This document shows positions 40,103 to 52,031 of a stretch of DNA of 64,000 nucleotides, piece after piece (the stretch's first letter is position 1; every line of letters begins with the position of its first letter). The notes beneath the pieces are model-generated. The model saw nothing but the letters and a program-made list of their open reading frames with translations, was not told the DNA's origin and did no database searches. Position numbers and translations under genes: made by a program. This DNA is from JAUIEH01 sp964483375 (lineage in GTDB: Bacteria; Pseudomonadota; Alphaproteobacteria; Caulobacterales; Maricaulaceae). The stretch spans positions 42,216 to 106,215 of the forward strand of contig CAZABJ010000003.1 of assembly GCA_964483375.1 (NCBI GenBank), read 5' to 3'.

Positions 40103-42025
40103 TTAACGCGGCGAAGAGACGTCGCCCAGCATGTCGCGCACGCGGTCTTCAAAGGAACTCTCCGCGCTCGCCGCCGGGGTCAGAACATCAGTCAGGCTGT
40201 CCGCGGTGACCGCGCGAGAGCCGTCGAGATCTTCCACGACCGTGGGGCGCAGGAACACCATCAGGTTGCGGCGCTGACGGGTGACGCCTTCTGAACGGAA
40301 CAAACGCCCCGCCAGCGGAATGTCGCCTAGAAGCGGAATCTGGCTGTTGTCGACCATATCAATGGTATCGATCAGGCCGCCCAAGACGATGACTTCGCCA
40401 TTGTCAGCAATGACCGTGGTTTCGATTTCGCGATTGTTCAAGATCAGCTCTTGGAAATCGTCGGAAACCGTGCCGGCGACGCTGGACACCTCTTGCCGCA
40501 CGTCAAGCATGATGGTGTCGCCATCCGAGATGGTTGCGAACACTTCGAGCTGAACCCCGACGTCGCGACGCTCAATGCCGCGGAAGGTGGAGGAGAAATC
40601 GCTCGACAGCGCTTCCCCGGTCGTCAGCGGCACCTCTTGGCCGACATTGATGCGCGCGGGCCGGTTTTCGGTCACGAACACTGACGGCGTGGAAAGAATG
40701 TTGGAGTCGGTGTCGTTCTGAACGGCGGTCAAGATGACGCCGAACAAGCCGTCGTCATTCTCCCCGCCAATGCCGAACGTGGCGCCGTTGATGCCCAGCA
40801 GCGACGCGATCGCTGCGTCGGCTAAGTTCGCGCCCGTCGTTTCGTCGTCGCCATCCTGAACGGTCAGAGCGCCGGTGAGCGCCAACAGGTTCGGCGCAGA
40901 GCGCGAGAAATTGGTCGCCGCGAAAGGAATCGAGCTGTCGTCATCGCCGGCGAGCAGGAACTGAACGCCGAGGTCGCGCGCGACGCCGTCGGAAATCTCC
41001 ACGATGATCGCTTCAACGCGCACCTGGGAGGGCCGCACGTCGAGCTCGCGCACCACCGACACCATCGCCTCCAGCGTCCGCGGGTCAGAGGCGGTCAGGA
41101 TGATGGAATTCGTGGCTTCATCGAAGGGGATGGTCAGTTCGCCCTCGGTCGGCGCGCCGCTTTGGCGGGCGACGGCCTCCAAGAGCGGGGCGAGTTCAGC
41201 CGCACGCGCATGCTCAAGACGCATCACACGCAGGGTTTCGGTCGGCGCTGAGCCCATGTCGAGGTCGTGGACCAGGGCCCGGGCGCGCGCGATTTCGCCC
41301 TCATCGCCGCGGAGCACGACGGAGTTCGAGCTTTCAAGCGCGACGGCGGTGAGTTGTACGGTGGCGCGGCCGTCTCGACCCGGCCCGGACAACGATGAGA
41401 TCACGTCAGCGACTTCCCGCGCGGAGGCGTTGGTCAGCGCGATGGTGGCCACTTCGGAGTTGTCGCGATCCAGCTCGCCGACAATTTCCCGGATCCGCCC
41501 GATATTGCCCGCATAGTCGACGACCACGAGAGTGTTGTTGTCAGAATACGCCGCAACCCGACCTCGGTGGTTCACCAATGGCTCGACAACGCGGGCGGCT
41601 TCTGCGGCGTCCGCATAGTTCAAGCGAATGACGTCGGTCACGAATTGGTCGGAGGGTCTGCCTTCCGCGCCGAAGGTCTCGCTTTGGGGGGTGGCGGTCG
41701 ATTCCGGCACGATCCGGTACGACCCATTGGAGGTCGGCTCCGCGATGTAACCCTGCACGCGCAAGGTTGACCGGAAGACTTCAAAGACCTCTTCACGGGT
41801 GAGGCTGTCTTGGGAGGTCACCGTCACGCGGCCGTTCACATCGGGGTGGACGATGAAGGTGTACCCGGTCACCGCCGAGATATCTTCGATGAACGCGTTG
41901 ATGTCCGCGTCTCGCATATTAATGACATGCGTGTCGCCCGACTGGGCGAAAGCGGGCGACGCGAGGATCGTCGCCATCCCCGCCGCAAGGGCGGCGCGAA
42001 GCTTGATCGAGCGAAGGGGCGTCAT
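40103..42025 (-). CDS. gspD: Type II secretion outer-membrane secretin D
   Basis: A 640-residue secretin forming the outer-membrane channel. ATG 42025 yields a signal peptide ending ASPAFAQ. The N0 domain (INMRDADINAFIEDISAVTG) and three N1-N3 KH-like repeats (for example VTDVIRLNYADAAEAARVV) fill residues 28-330. The secretin core follows with the VPLTTGE gate region and GGLIDTIDMVDNSQIPLLGD, then PLAGRLFRSE and a short C-terminal S-region. A 226-base gap precedes it, unlike the tight spacing of the rest of the operon. No pilotin gene of a known family is nearby. Confidence 0.97.
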   Translation of the reverse strand: MTPLRSIKLRAALAAGMATILASPAFAQSGDTHVINMRDADINAFIEDISAVTGYTFIVHPDVNGRVTVTSQDSLTREEVFEVFRSTLRVQGYIAEPTSNGSYRIVPESTATPQSETFGAEGRPSDQFVTDVIRLNYADAAEAARVVEPLVNHRGRVAAYSDNNTLVVVDYAGNIGRIREIVGELDRDNSEVATIALTNASAREVADVISSLSGPGRDGRATVQLTAVALESSNSVVLRGDEGEIARARALVHDLDMGSAPTETLRVMRLEHARAAELAPLLEAVARQSGAPTEGELTIPFDEATNSIILTASDPRTLEAMVSVVRELDVRPSQVRVEAIIVEISDGVARDLGVQFLLAGDDDSSIPFAATNFSRSAPNLLALTGALTVQDGDDETTGANLADAAIASLLGINGATFGIGGENDDGLFGVILTAVQNDTDSNILSTPSVFVTENRPARINVGQEVPLTTGEALSSDFSSTFRGIERRDVGVQLEVFATISDGDTIMLDVRQEVSSVAGTVSDDFQELILNNREIETTVIADNGEVIVLGGLIDTIDMVDNSQIPLLGDIPLAGRLFRSEGVTRQRRNLMVFLRPTVVEDLDGSRAVTADSLTDVLTPAASAESSFEDRVRDMLGDVSSPR

Positions 42026-42251
42026 GGCGATTGCTCCAGCAGGCGAGTGAGGCGGCGGTGAAGGGGCCTCGGACCGTGTAACGACGCGCGGCGAAACGAA
42101 CCGACGCGGCATTGCTCAGGGGTTGGAATACAAGGCGAAACGTCTTGAGGGAAGCGCCAACAGGGCGATGACGGCGCGGTTTGTCCAAACCGTTGCGCGA
42201 ACCGAACAGTCCTGCGCCGAGCAGGTGGTCCGAGGTCGTCGCGAGGACCGC

Positions 42252-43109
42252 TCATTCGACGATAAACCGGACAGTCTGTCCGGCTTCCTCTCGTTCGATG
42301 GTGACGGTGATCACGCTTCCGCGCGGGATGCCGGAAAGGGACTGAGTGAGCTGCGTCGCGCCGTCAATATCCTGGCCGTTGATCTGGCGTACCGTATCGC
42401 CCGGCTGAAACCCCGCGGCGGCGAAGGCGACGCCGTCTCCGCGCGGATTGACCAGCACGCCCTCGTCCTCAGGTCGCCCAGGCGCAACGCCCGCCAACAA
42501 ATCCGCCAAGGCGACGCGGGGGATATCTTCCCCGCCTTGCTCGGGCGTGGGCGCCACAGGCGCGCGGCCGGTCGGCGCCGCGCCGGGATCTCGGCTGATG
42601 ACGCTGAGGCTCTCGCTGCCGAACAACAGGGCCTCTGCAGCGCCGTTGCGCCAAAGGATGACCCGATCCTGCCGGACCTCTCGCAGGGTGACCCCATTGA
42701 TGATTTCTTCGCCGACGCGATAGACGGCTTGCCGGTTGTCCGGGGTTAGGATGATCGCCGCTCCAACGCCGCCCTCCCGCGCCGCGCGAACGCCGGCGAC
42801 ACGCAGGTTCAACGCGCTGAGCGGAACATCTTCAAGCGGATCCTCGCTCGCAGTCGGGCCTTCCGCTACGGCGGCGCGGCGAAACGGGTTCAAACCGCTC
42901 AATGCGGCGCTCGACCGCCCCGCCCCTTCCGCCGCTAAGGTCGGCGGCGTGAGCCGCGCGCTTCCCGGCCCTAAAGCCGCGCCCGGCGCGAATGCCCAGA
43001 GAAGCTTTGCGAACACCACGCCAATCAAAGCGATGAGCGCCAGTTCGGCCGCGAACGCAGCCCGCGTCACGACTTTCGGCGTCTCATCATGATATGCGGC
43101 GCTGGTCAT
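42252..43109 (-). CDS. gspC: Type II secretion protein C with PDZ domain
   Basis: A 285-residue bitopic protein connecting the inner platform to the secretin and helping substrate choice. One helix at about 19-38 (LALIALIGVVFAKLLWAF) is followed by a proline-rich spacer. Then comes the HR domain (about 95-165; SALNLRVAGVRAAREGGVGA and AVYRVGEEIINGVTLREV). A C-terminal PDZ domain follows (NPRGDGVAFAAAGFQPGDTV, RQINGQDIDGATQL). It is the first gene of the T2SS operon. Confidence 0.94.
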   Translation of the reverse strand: MTSAAYHDETPKVVTRAAFAAELALIALIGVVFAKLLWAFAPGAALGPGSARLTPPTLAAEGAGRSSAALSGLNPFRRAAVAEGPTASEDPLEDVPLSALNLRVAGVRAAREGGVGAAIILTPDNRQAVYRVGEEIINGVTLREVRQDRVILWRNGAAEALLFGSESLSVISRDPGAAPTGRAPVAPTPEQGGEDIPRVALADLLAGVAPGRPEDEGVLVNPRGDGVAFAAAGFQPGDTVRQINGQDIDGATQLTQSLSGIPRGSVITVTIEREEAGQTVRFIVE

Positions 43110-43421
43110 TCTAGCAGCCCCCCCACCGTGTGAACTGTAGCGTGCGGCGCGCGCAGGAGCGAGGCATTCTTGGCTTTGCCCACCCGGTGATCACCGCTCG
43201 GCCTCCTTGGCGAAAACGCGCCACTGCCGCCCTTCCCGCCTTCAACGCCAACGAACGCAGAACACCGCCCCGAAACACGCTGCTTTGGTCGCCCGAACGC
43301 ACTCATTAGACCGGGCGGCCGACAGGTCGGCGGGCGGGCGCGCTTCGGCCGAATCCCGAAGCTGTCAGAAAGCGACACGGCGAAAGAGCGCCGACGCGGC
43401 CAAAAACGCTGCCCACCCGGT

Positions 43422-43460
43422 CGAAAAAGAAAACGGCGCAACCGACATTCAGTTGCGCCG
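43422..43460 (-). terminator. Intrinsic terminator after the TonB-dependent receptor
   Basis: Read on the minus strand, CGGCGCAAC, loop TGAATGTCG, GTTGCGCCG forms a perfect 9-bp stem followed by TTTTCTTTTTC. It ends the receptor transcript 60 bases after its stop and separates it from the T2SS operon. Confidence 0.88.
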
Positions 43461-43481
43461 CTTCTCAGGTTCGCTGTGGAA

Positions 43482-43512
43482 CGAACGCCCGGATTGTCTC
43501 ACCGGGCGTTCG
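43482..43512. repeat. Perfect 11-bp inverted repeat
   Basis: CGAACGCCCGG (43482-43492) and CCGGGCGTTCG (43502-43512) surround a nine-base loop, starting nine bases past the receptor stop codon on the minus strand. There is no T-run. It may protect the mRNA 3' end or assist the terminator 22 bases further on. Confidence 0.6.
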
Positions 43513-43520
43513 ACCGCCGA

Positions 43521-46256
43521 CTAGCGGCGGAAACGCAGGCTCAGCGTGAAGGTCTGGCCGAGTTCATAGGTGTCGACCGGAACTCGCACATCGCCCTCTT
43601 CTTGGAACGCTTCGTAGTCATCGCCCAGCAAGTTGGTCGCCCGGAACCCGAACTCGACATCGCTGTTCATCGCAGTGAACTCACGCGAGTACACGAAGTT
43701 CAGCGAGGTCGGCGGCTCTTCGATGACCGCCGGCAACTGACGGCCGTTTTCTTGGGTCCGGATCCGCTCGCTAGCGAAGTTGACCAGGAAGAACGCCCGC
43801 GAACGCGCGTCGTAGTTCTCGTAACCCAGTTGCAGGTTGAACAGGTGCTCCGACTGACCGAGCAACTGACGACCGTCGGCGATGATGTCGGACACCAGAG
43901 TGCTGGTGTCGAGGTTCGCCAAAATCAGGTCATCGCCGTCGATGTCGCCGTCGCCGTCCTGGTCGATCGTAGTTTCCCGCAAGGTCACATTGGTCGGGCG
44001 ACGAGCCAAGGTCGTGTCGTCGACCTCGAGCTCACTGTCCGACCAGGTATAGTTCGCGCGAACCACGCCCGTGTAGGGCTGGATCCAACCGACGTTCTCG
44101 AACATGTCGCCCATCTCGAAGAGACGTTCGAACTCGACTTCGAAACCGTACAGCGTCGCCGCCGGGGCGTTGATGAACGTGGTTTGCGAGGAGTCGTTAC
44201 CCCCGACCTGCACGCCATACTCTTCGATCGGGTTTTCGAGATCCTTGTAGAACGCGCCGAACGTGAAGAACTGATCCCGCGCGAAATACCACTCAAACCG
44301 CGCATCGTAGTTCGTGATCTCGGTGTCCACGAGGAACGGGTTACCGAAGAAGATCTCATCCGTTTCGGTGTTCACGAACGGAGCAGGCGCCAACTCGCGG
44401 AACTGAGGCCGCGTGATGGTGTTGGAGTAGCCCAAGCGGAGCTGCATGTTCTCCGCGAAAGTCCACGTCAACGTGGCCGCCGGCAGGAGGTAGTCCTCAT
44501 TGATCGGGACCACGACGCTGCCCGTGACGTCATCGACGAACGGGAAGATTTGGACCGCCTCGATGGCGTCTTCGTACCGGACGCCGACCGCCGCGCGCAG
44601 GGAGTCGGTGATCTGGGCGTCAACGCCGAGATAGCCTGCGTCGGTTTCCAGGGTCGCCGCATACGCTTCAGGAAATTCCTGGCCGACCGCGGTGTCGTTC
44701 AACACCGGCGTCGACGCGCCGGTCGACGAACCGATATTGGCGTCCGAGAAGATCAAGTCGATGCGCTGAACCAGAAGGTTCGGATCGGTGACCGCGCTGT
44801 AGCGGTAGATCTGCTGCTCACCGATACGATCGCTCTCGGTGTAGCTGTAACCGCCGATGAGTTCGCCCTCGATACCGCCAAACGCAAATGGCAGCGTTAG
44901 GTCGACCGCAAAGTCCGTGGTGTCGTCGCCGACAAAGGAGAACGTCGTCGAGTTCGCCGAGGATTCACCGTCATAGCGGAAGGTGCCGTCGTCGAGCTGG
45001 GTGTATTCAGCAAAACGCTGATACGGCGCGTCACGAAGGGCCTCAGAGTACGACCCCCGCCACGCGACTTCCAAGTCGCCCAATGACGGGAAGAAGTGCG
45101 TGCCGTTGACCTGCGTGGTCCAGACTTGGTTCTCGAACCACTCGAGGTTCTCTTCGCGGCTGTTGCGATCGAGGTCTTCGATCGTCGGACCGATGATCGT
45201 CCGCGCTTCTTTCTCGGTTTGACGCACGCCAAGCGCGGTGAAGCTCAGCTCGTGGTTTTCGAGAATGTCGAAGCCCACCGTGAGCAAGCCATTCAGACCG
45301 ATTTCATTCTGCGTGGAGAACCGCTCGCGACGACGCAATTCGAACAGACCGTCGGCGTTCGAGCTCGACTGGCCGCGGATACCCCGTCGGGTCTGCCACT
45401 CATTCGAGTAACCGCCCGCCGCGATGATGCCGATCGAGAGCGACGGCGAAACGTCGAAGCGCTCGCCCGCGCTGAACGAAATCGAGCCGTCGGCGTCGAT
45501 ATCGTCGGACTGGATCACCCACAAGGAGGCGTCGTTGTTCAGCGACTCGCCGACGGCTTCGCGCTCAGCGCCGCTCAAATCGTTGACCCGGCTGACGCCG
45601 CGAATGGCATTGAGTTCCGGCGGTCGGTTCCGCTCGCCGTCGTCAAAGCCCGTCCAATCTTCGTCGCCGCCATCGTACAGAAGGCCGCGGTCGAAGGTCG
45701 TCTCGGTGTCGTAACCCGCCGAGAGGCTCAGAGAGAAAAACGGCTCATCCGGCAACAAGCGCGTGCGCAGATCGATCACCGCGCCGCCGAACTCAGCGGA
45801 ATATTGCGGCGAATAAGTCTTCTGCGCGAGCGCGGATTCCAACACCGAGGTCGGGAACAAGTCGAGCGGCGTGACCCGGCGCAGCGGCGCGGGGCTCGGC
45901 AAAGGCGACCCGTTCAGCGTCGCTGAGGAGTAACGCTCGTTCAAGCCGCGCGCGAACACGAAGCCGTCGTCGGAAATCGAGAGACCCGTCACGCGCGCCA
46001 GCGCCACCGCGGCGTCCCCGTCGCCCCGTGCGGAGAAGTCGTCCGCATCGACGATAGCGGAGATCTCGGAGGTGTCCCGGCGCTCTTCCGGAATGAAAAC
46101 GCCGCGAATGGTGATGACTTCCGGCTCTTCCGCCGGCTGGTCAGCGTCCTGCGCGTGGGCCACGTAACCCATCGCCAGCGTCGCGGACAGCGCGCTGGTG
46201 ATCAGGGCCGTGGTCGCCAAAAGCGCCGACGTCTTCTTGAAGGCAATCCCGGACAT
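43521..46256 (-). CDS. TonB-dependent outer-membrane receptor
   Basis: A 911-residue receptor for TonB-driven uptake of an unidentified ligand. The signal peptide ends YVAHAQ (about residue 37). The plug domain (about 50-180) has EVITIRGVFIPEERRDTSEI, LARVTGLSISDDGFVFARGL and YSAEFGGAVIDLRTR. The barrel fills the rest and ends TFTLSLRFRR, with Arg rather than the usual terminal Phe. No STN domain is present, so it is not a FecA-type transducer. The ATG at 46256 has an AGGGGG site. It lies between the duplicated lipoprotein and gspC, an arrangement reported near the Caulobacter T2SS genes, and intrinsic terminators stand on both sides. Confidence 0.92.
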   Translation of the reverse strand: MSGIAFKKTSALLATTALITSALSATLAMGYVAHAQDADQPAEEPEVITIRGVFIPEERRDTSEISAIVDADDFSARGDGDAAVALARVTGLSISDDGFVFARGLNERYSSATLNGSPLPSPAPLRRVTPLDLFPTSVLESALAQKTYSPQYSAEFGGAVIDLRTRLLPDEPFFSLSLSAGYDTETTFDRGLLYDGGDEDWTGFDDGERNRPPELNAIRGVSRVNDLSGAEREAVGESLNNDASLWVIQSDDIDADGSISFSAGERFDVSPSLSIGIIAAGGYSNEWQTRRGIRGQSSSNADGLFELRRRERFSTQNEIGLNGLLTVGFDILENHELSFTALGVRQTEKEARTIIGPTIEDLDRNSREENLEWFENQVWTTQVNGTHFFPSLGDLEVAWRGSYSEALRDAPYQRFAEYTQLDDGTFRYDGESSANSTTFSFVGDDTTDFAVDLTLPFAFGGIEGELIGGYSYTESDRIGEQQIYRYSAVTDPNLLVQRIDLIFSDANIGSSTGASTPVLNDTAVGQEFPEAYAATLETDAGYLGVDAQITDSLRAAVGVRYEDAIEAVQIFPFVDDVTGSVVVPINEDYLLPAATLTWTFAENMQLRLGYSNTITRPQFRELAPAPFVNTETDEIFFGNPFLVDTEITNYDARFEWYFARDQFFTFGAFYKDLENPIEEYGVQVGGNDSSQTTFINAPAATLYGFEVEFERLFEMGDMFENVGWIQPYTGVVRANYTWSDSELEVDDTTLARRPTNVTLRETTIDQDGDGDIDGDDLILANLDTSTLVSDIIADGRQLLGQSEHLFNLQLGYENYDARSRAFFLVNFASERIRTQENGRQLPAVIEEPPTSLNFVYSREFTAMNSDVEFGFRATNLLGDDYEAFQEEGDVRVPVDTYELGQTFTLSLRFRR

Positions 46257-46297
46257 AGTCCCCCTCACTCGGTGAGTGTCCCTGGGTCAGGAAACGG

Positions 46298-46339
46298 TCA
46301 AAAAAGAGGACCCCGGCGGGCGGGAAACCCGCCCGCCGG
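46298..46339 (-). terminator. Intrinsic terminator between lipoprotein and receptor genes
   Basis: A perfect 12-bp stem on the minus strand (CCGGCGGGCGGG, three-base loop, CCCGCCCGCCGG) is followed by GTCCTCTTTTTTG. It lies 17 bases after the lipoprotein stop and 42 bases before the receptor start codon. Most lipoprotein transcripts should end here, with partial read-through into the receptor. Confidence 0.9.
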
Positions 46340-46355
46340 AGCGTCTTTACAGTGC

Positions 46356-49199
<2,844 letters not shown>

Positions 49200-49702
49200 A
49201 AACCGCCCCCCCTTCGGGACAAATGGGTGGATTGATCCGACGTCTGGCTAGCCGCTTCGCGACTCGTGCAGCCAGACGTGTGGTGGCTAGCACAGGTTCT
49301 TAACGGTTTTGCGACAGTCCCCCTTGTTCGCGGGTCGGCCCGTAAGAAGCCGAACACGAACTTGCGCGACAGTCTTCTCGGGCGGAGCGACGGCCCCGCC
49401 TTATTCCCCACACACACTCGAAGTTAAGCCAGAGCGGAGAGCCCTGGCGGCGCGCCTGGTCCAGCGGCCTGTCTGTGTGCGCTGTATAGCTGCGGGTTCG
49501 CCGAGGCGCACGCTTGACAAAGAACGAATGCTCTCGCCGCCAATCGAAAACTCCATTCCGTTGCGCCAGCGCAACGCTTTTCGTCCGGTCAAACCAGCCC
49601 CGCAGCACCCATTAAGTCTTTATACGGATAGCTGACGTTTTGCGCCGTCGGCCCCCCTCGCCAGGCGTTGCCAGCGTCTCGCGCCGGCACTACACCCCGC
49701 GT
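49200..49702. other. Divergent regulatory region between lipoprotein and uup
   Basis: About 500 bases with no supported gene between divergent starts. It contains a 9-bp inverted repeat at 49241-49278 in the presumed leader of the lipoprotein mRNA. The heptamer CTGTCGC occurs twice on the minus strand, at 49317-49311 and 49372-49366, 55 bases apart. The upstream copy context (CTGTCGC, AAAA, then CCGTTAA) loosely resembles a Pho box. No confident promoter hexamers. Confidence 0.5.
49241..49278. repeat. Inverted repeat in the lipoprotein 5' leader
   Basis: CGTCTGGCT (49241-49249) and AGCCAGACG (49270-49278) are perfect 9-bp arms around a 20-base loop, 42 to 79 bases upstream of the duplicated lipoprotein start. 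It could be an operator or an mRNA hairpin. Confidence 0.5.
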
Positions 49703-51529
49703 ATGGCGGCTCCGGTCCTTAGTTTGCGCGATGTGGCGCTCACCTCGCGCGGCGCGGCGTTGTTCGCGGGCGTGGAGCTGCACGTGTTCGAGCGCGACCG
49801 CATTTGCATCGTCGGCCGCAACGGCGCGGGAAAATCGACGCTGATGAAGGTCATCGCAGGGCTGATCGAGCCCGATGAGGGCGAGCGAATCATCGCGCCG
49901 GGGGCGACGGTCCGCTACCTCGAGCAAGAGCCTGACTATGCCGCCTTCGAAACGGCCGAAGCCGCCGTTACGGCGGGTCTTGCGCCGGGGGACGATCCGC
50001 GTCGCGCCCGCCGTTTGCTTGAAGATCTGGGGCTGACCGGAGAAGAAGACCCCGCCCGCCTTTCCGGCGGCGAACTGCGACGCGTCGCCCTCGCCCGCGC
50101 ACTTGCGCCCGAGCCCGACGTTCTACTGCTCGATGAACCCACCAACCATTTGGATTTGCCCGCGATCGGCTGGCTCGAAGAGACCCTGGCCCGGTTCCGC
50201 GGCGCGCTGGTGGTGGTCAGTCACGACCGCCGCTTCTTAGAGACCGCGTCGAAGCGAACCGTCTGGATCGATCGCGGTACGGCGCGGACGCGCGAATCCG
50301 GTTTCGCGGGCTTTGAGGCCTGGCGCGATGAAACTCTCGCCCTTGAGGAACAAGAGCGCCACAAGCTGGAGCGCCGCATCGCAGCGGAGGAAGACTGGAT
50401 GCGTTACGGCGTGACCGCACGCCGGAAACGCAATCAGAAGCGGGTCCGACGGCTCCAGGCGCTGCGGGAAGAGCGGCGGACCGCGCGGGGTCCGCAGGGC
50501 GGGCCGGTCGCTCAAGCGGCCGAGGCGAGCCCGTCGGGAAAGCTGGTCATTGAGGCGGAAAAGATCGCCAAGCGCTTCGACGAACGCGTGGTTGTGGCGG
50601 ATTTCTCCGTTCGCGTGGCCCGGGGGGATCGCCTTGGGATCATTGGGCCCAACGGGGCGGGCAAAACCACCTTGCTGAAGATGCTCATCGGCGCGCTACC
50701 GCCGGATTCGGGCGAAGTGCGGCACGGGACCAAGCTCGAGCTCGTCGCACTCGACCAGCGCCGCGGCCAGCTGGATGACGCGATGACCGTCAAGGACGCC
50801 CTGACGGAAGGGGGCGGAGACATGGTTTCGGTCGCCGGGGAGCGCCGTCACGTCGTCGGCTATATGAAGGATTTCCTTTTCGCGCCCGACCAGGCGCGCT
50901 CTCCCATAGGCTCTTTGTCCGGCGGCGAGCGCGGACGCCTGGCCCTGGCGATTGCGTTGGCGCGCCCCTCCAACCTCTTGGTCCTGGATGAGCCGACCAA
51001 TGATCTCGACCTCGAAACGCTCGACCTCCTGCAAGAGGTGTTGAGCGAGTACGCCGGCGCGGTCTTGCTGGTCAGCCACGACCGGGACTTTCTTGATCGC
51101 GTCGTGACCTCAGTCCTGGCGCCCGACCCCGACCAACCCGGTCACTGGCTTGAATATGCAGGCGGCTACGCCGATCTGGAGGCCCAGCGCGACGCCGCGC
51201 TCTTCCAAGCGCGGGGCCGCGCCTCAGCGCCAAGCGAACCCAAACAGCGGGAAACGGCCGAGCGCGCGGAACGCCGCCAAGCCAAGCTGTCGTTCAAAGA
51301 CAAGCACGCTTTAGAGACGTTGCCGGGTGAGATAGAGGCGCTCAGCACACGGATTGAAGAGCTGAAGACCAGGCTCGCCGAACCCGAACTCTACGCCCGC
51401 GATCGCGAAGCGTTCGACGCCGCCGCAGCGGCCCTGGAGAAAGCGGAAACGACGCGGGCGGAGGCTGAAGAACGCTGGCTTGAACTTGAAATGAAGCGCG
51501 AAGACCTCGAAAACGCCGCAAAAGACTGA
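49703..51529 (+). CDS. uup: ABC-F family ATPase Uup
   Basis: A 608-residue soluble twin-ATPase protein of the ABC-F class, acting on ribosomes or in precise excision and replication stability. Domain 1 has GRNGAGKSTLMK and LSGGELRRVALARAL; domain 2 has GPNGAGKTTLLK and LSGGERGRLALAIAL. Each has a Walker B LLDEPTNHLDL or VLDEPTNDLDL. The inter-domain linker (EEDWMRYGVTARRKRNQKRV) and the C-terminal coiled coil (about 535-605; IEALSTRIEELKTRL) match Uup. ATG 49703 is chosen because the family starts at PVLSLRDV. No transmembrane segments. Confidence 0.93.
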   Translation: MAAPVLSLRDVALTSRGAALFAGVELHVFERDRICIVGRNGAGKSTLMKVIAGLIEPDEGERIIAPGATVRYLEQEPDYAAFETAEAAVTAGLAPGDDPRRARRLLEDLGLTGEEDPARLSGGELRRVALARALAPEPDVLLLDEPTNHLDLPAIGWLEETLARFRGALVVVSHDRRFLETASKRTVWIDRGTARTRESGFAGFEAWRDETLALEEQERHKLERRIAAEEDWMRYGVTARRKRNQKRVRRLQALREERRTARGPQGGPVAQAAEASPSGKLVIEAEKIAKRFDERVVVADFSVRVARGDRLGIIGPNGAGKTTLLKMLIGALPPDSGEVRHGTKLELVALDQRRGQLDDAMTVKDALTEGGGDMVSVAGERRHVVGYMKDFLFAPDQARSPIGSLSGGERGRLALAIALARPSNLLVLDEPTNDLDLETLDLLQEVLSEYAGAVLLVSHDRDFLDRVVTSVLAPDPDQPGHWLEYAGGYADLEAQRDAALFQARGRASAPSEPKQRETAERAERRQAKLSFKDKHALETLPGEIEALSTRIEELKTRLAEPELYARDREAFDAAAAALEKAETTRAEAEERWLELEMKREDLENAAKD

Positions 51530-51601
51530 CTGATGGCGCGGACCAAAAGCGCCTGAGCGCGCGGCCCCCGGGCTGACCGCACAGGTTGGAGAGCGTGGCG
51601 C

Positions 51602-52024
51602 ATGATTGCTGTGACCGAAACTATCCAAATCAATCCCGACGAAATCGTGGAGAGCTTCATCCGCGCCTCAGGTCCCGGCGGTCAAAACGTCAATAAAGTC
51701 GCCAGCGCCGTGCAGCTTCGATTTGACGTGCGGGGCTCAGCCTCCTTGCCGCCCCAAGTGCGAGCGCGGCTTGAGGCGTTAGCCGGGAAAAAGCTGACTA
51801 AGGACGGGGTCCTGGTCATCACCGCCAGCGACCATCGCACCCAGGAGCGCAATCGCGCCGAAGCCCGCGCGCGCCTGTTCGCGCTGATCCGGCGGGCCGC
51901 CGTGGTTCCGAGAAAGCGCACCGCGACCCGTGTACCCCTCTCTCAAAAGCTCGCACGGCGGGAAAACAAAGTGCGACGCGGCGCCGTCAAGCGCACGCGC
52001 GCGCGGCCGGGATTGGAGGACTAA
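51602..52024 (+). CDS. arfB: Alternative ribosome-rescue factor / peptidyl-tRNA hydrolase ArfB
   Basis: A 140-residue protein that hydrolyses peptidyl-tRNA on stalled ribosomes lacking a stop codon. It carries the catalytic GGQ in ASGPGGQNVNKVASAVQLRF and the family block LVITASDHRTQERNRAEARARLF. The basic C-terminal tail (RRENKVRRGAVKRTRARPG) enters the mRNA channel, the part that distinguishes ArfB from release factors. A GGAGAG site precedes ATG 51602. It follows uup by 72 bases on the same strand. Confidence 0.94.
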   Translation: MIAVTETIQINPDEIVESFIRASGPGGQNVNKVASAVQLRFDVRGSASLPPQVRARLEALAGKKLTKDGVLVITASDHRTQERNRAEARARLFALIRRAAVVPRKRTATRVPLSQKLARRENKVRRGAVKRTRARPGLED

Positions 52025-52031
52025 ACCGGGC

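Larger units (their letters stand above)
43110..43520. other. Intergenic region between gspC and the TonB-dependent receptor
   Basis: About 410 bases without a supported gene. It holds an 11-bp inverted repeat just after the receptor stop and an intrinsic terminator at 43422-43460. The remaining 310 bases up to gspC must carry the T2SS promoter; I could not pick out convincing -35 and -10 hexamers. Confidence 0.6.

Noticed and set aside
43110..43441. Minus-strand frame of 111 codons between gspC and the receptor
   Set aside because: Arg-rich translation, no ribosome binding site, and it overlaps the terminator and the expected T2SS promoter region.
43476..44900. 474-codon plus-strand frame opposite the TonB-dependent receptor
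   Set aside because: It is a mirror of receptor codons with no ribosome binding site and no recognisable domain.
49514..49519. TTGACA hexamer as a -35 box for uup
   Set aside because: No reasonable -10 hexamer lies 16-18 bases downstream, and the start codon is nearly 190 bases away.
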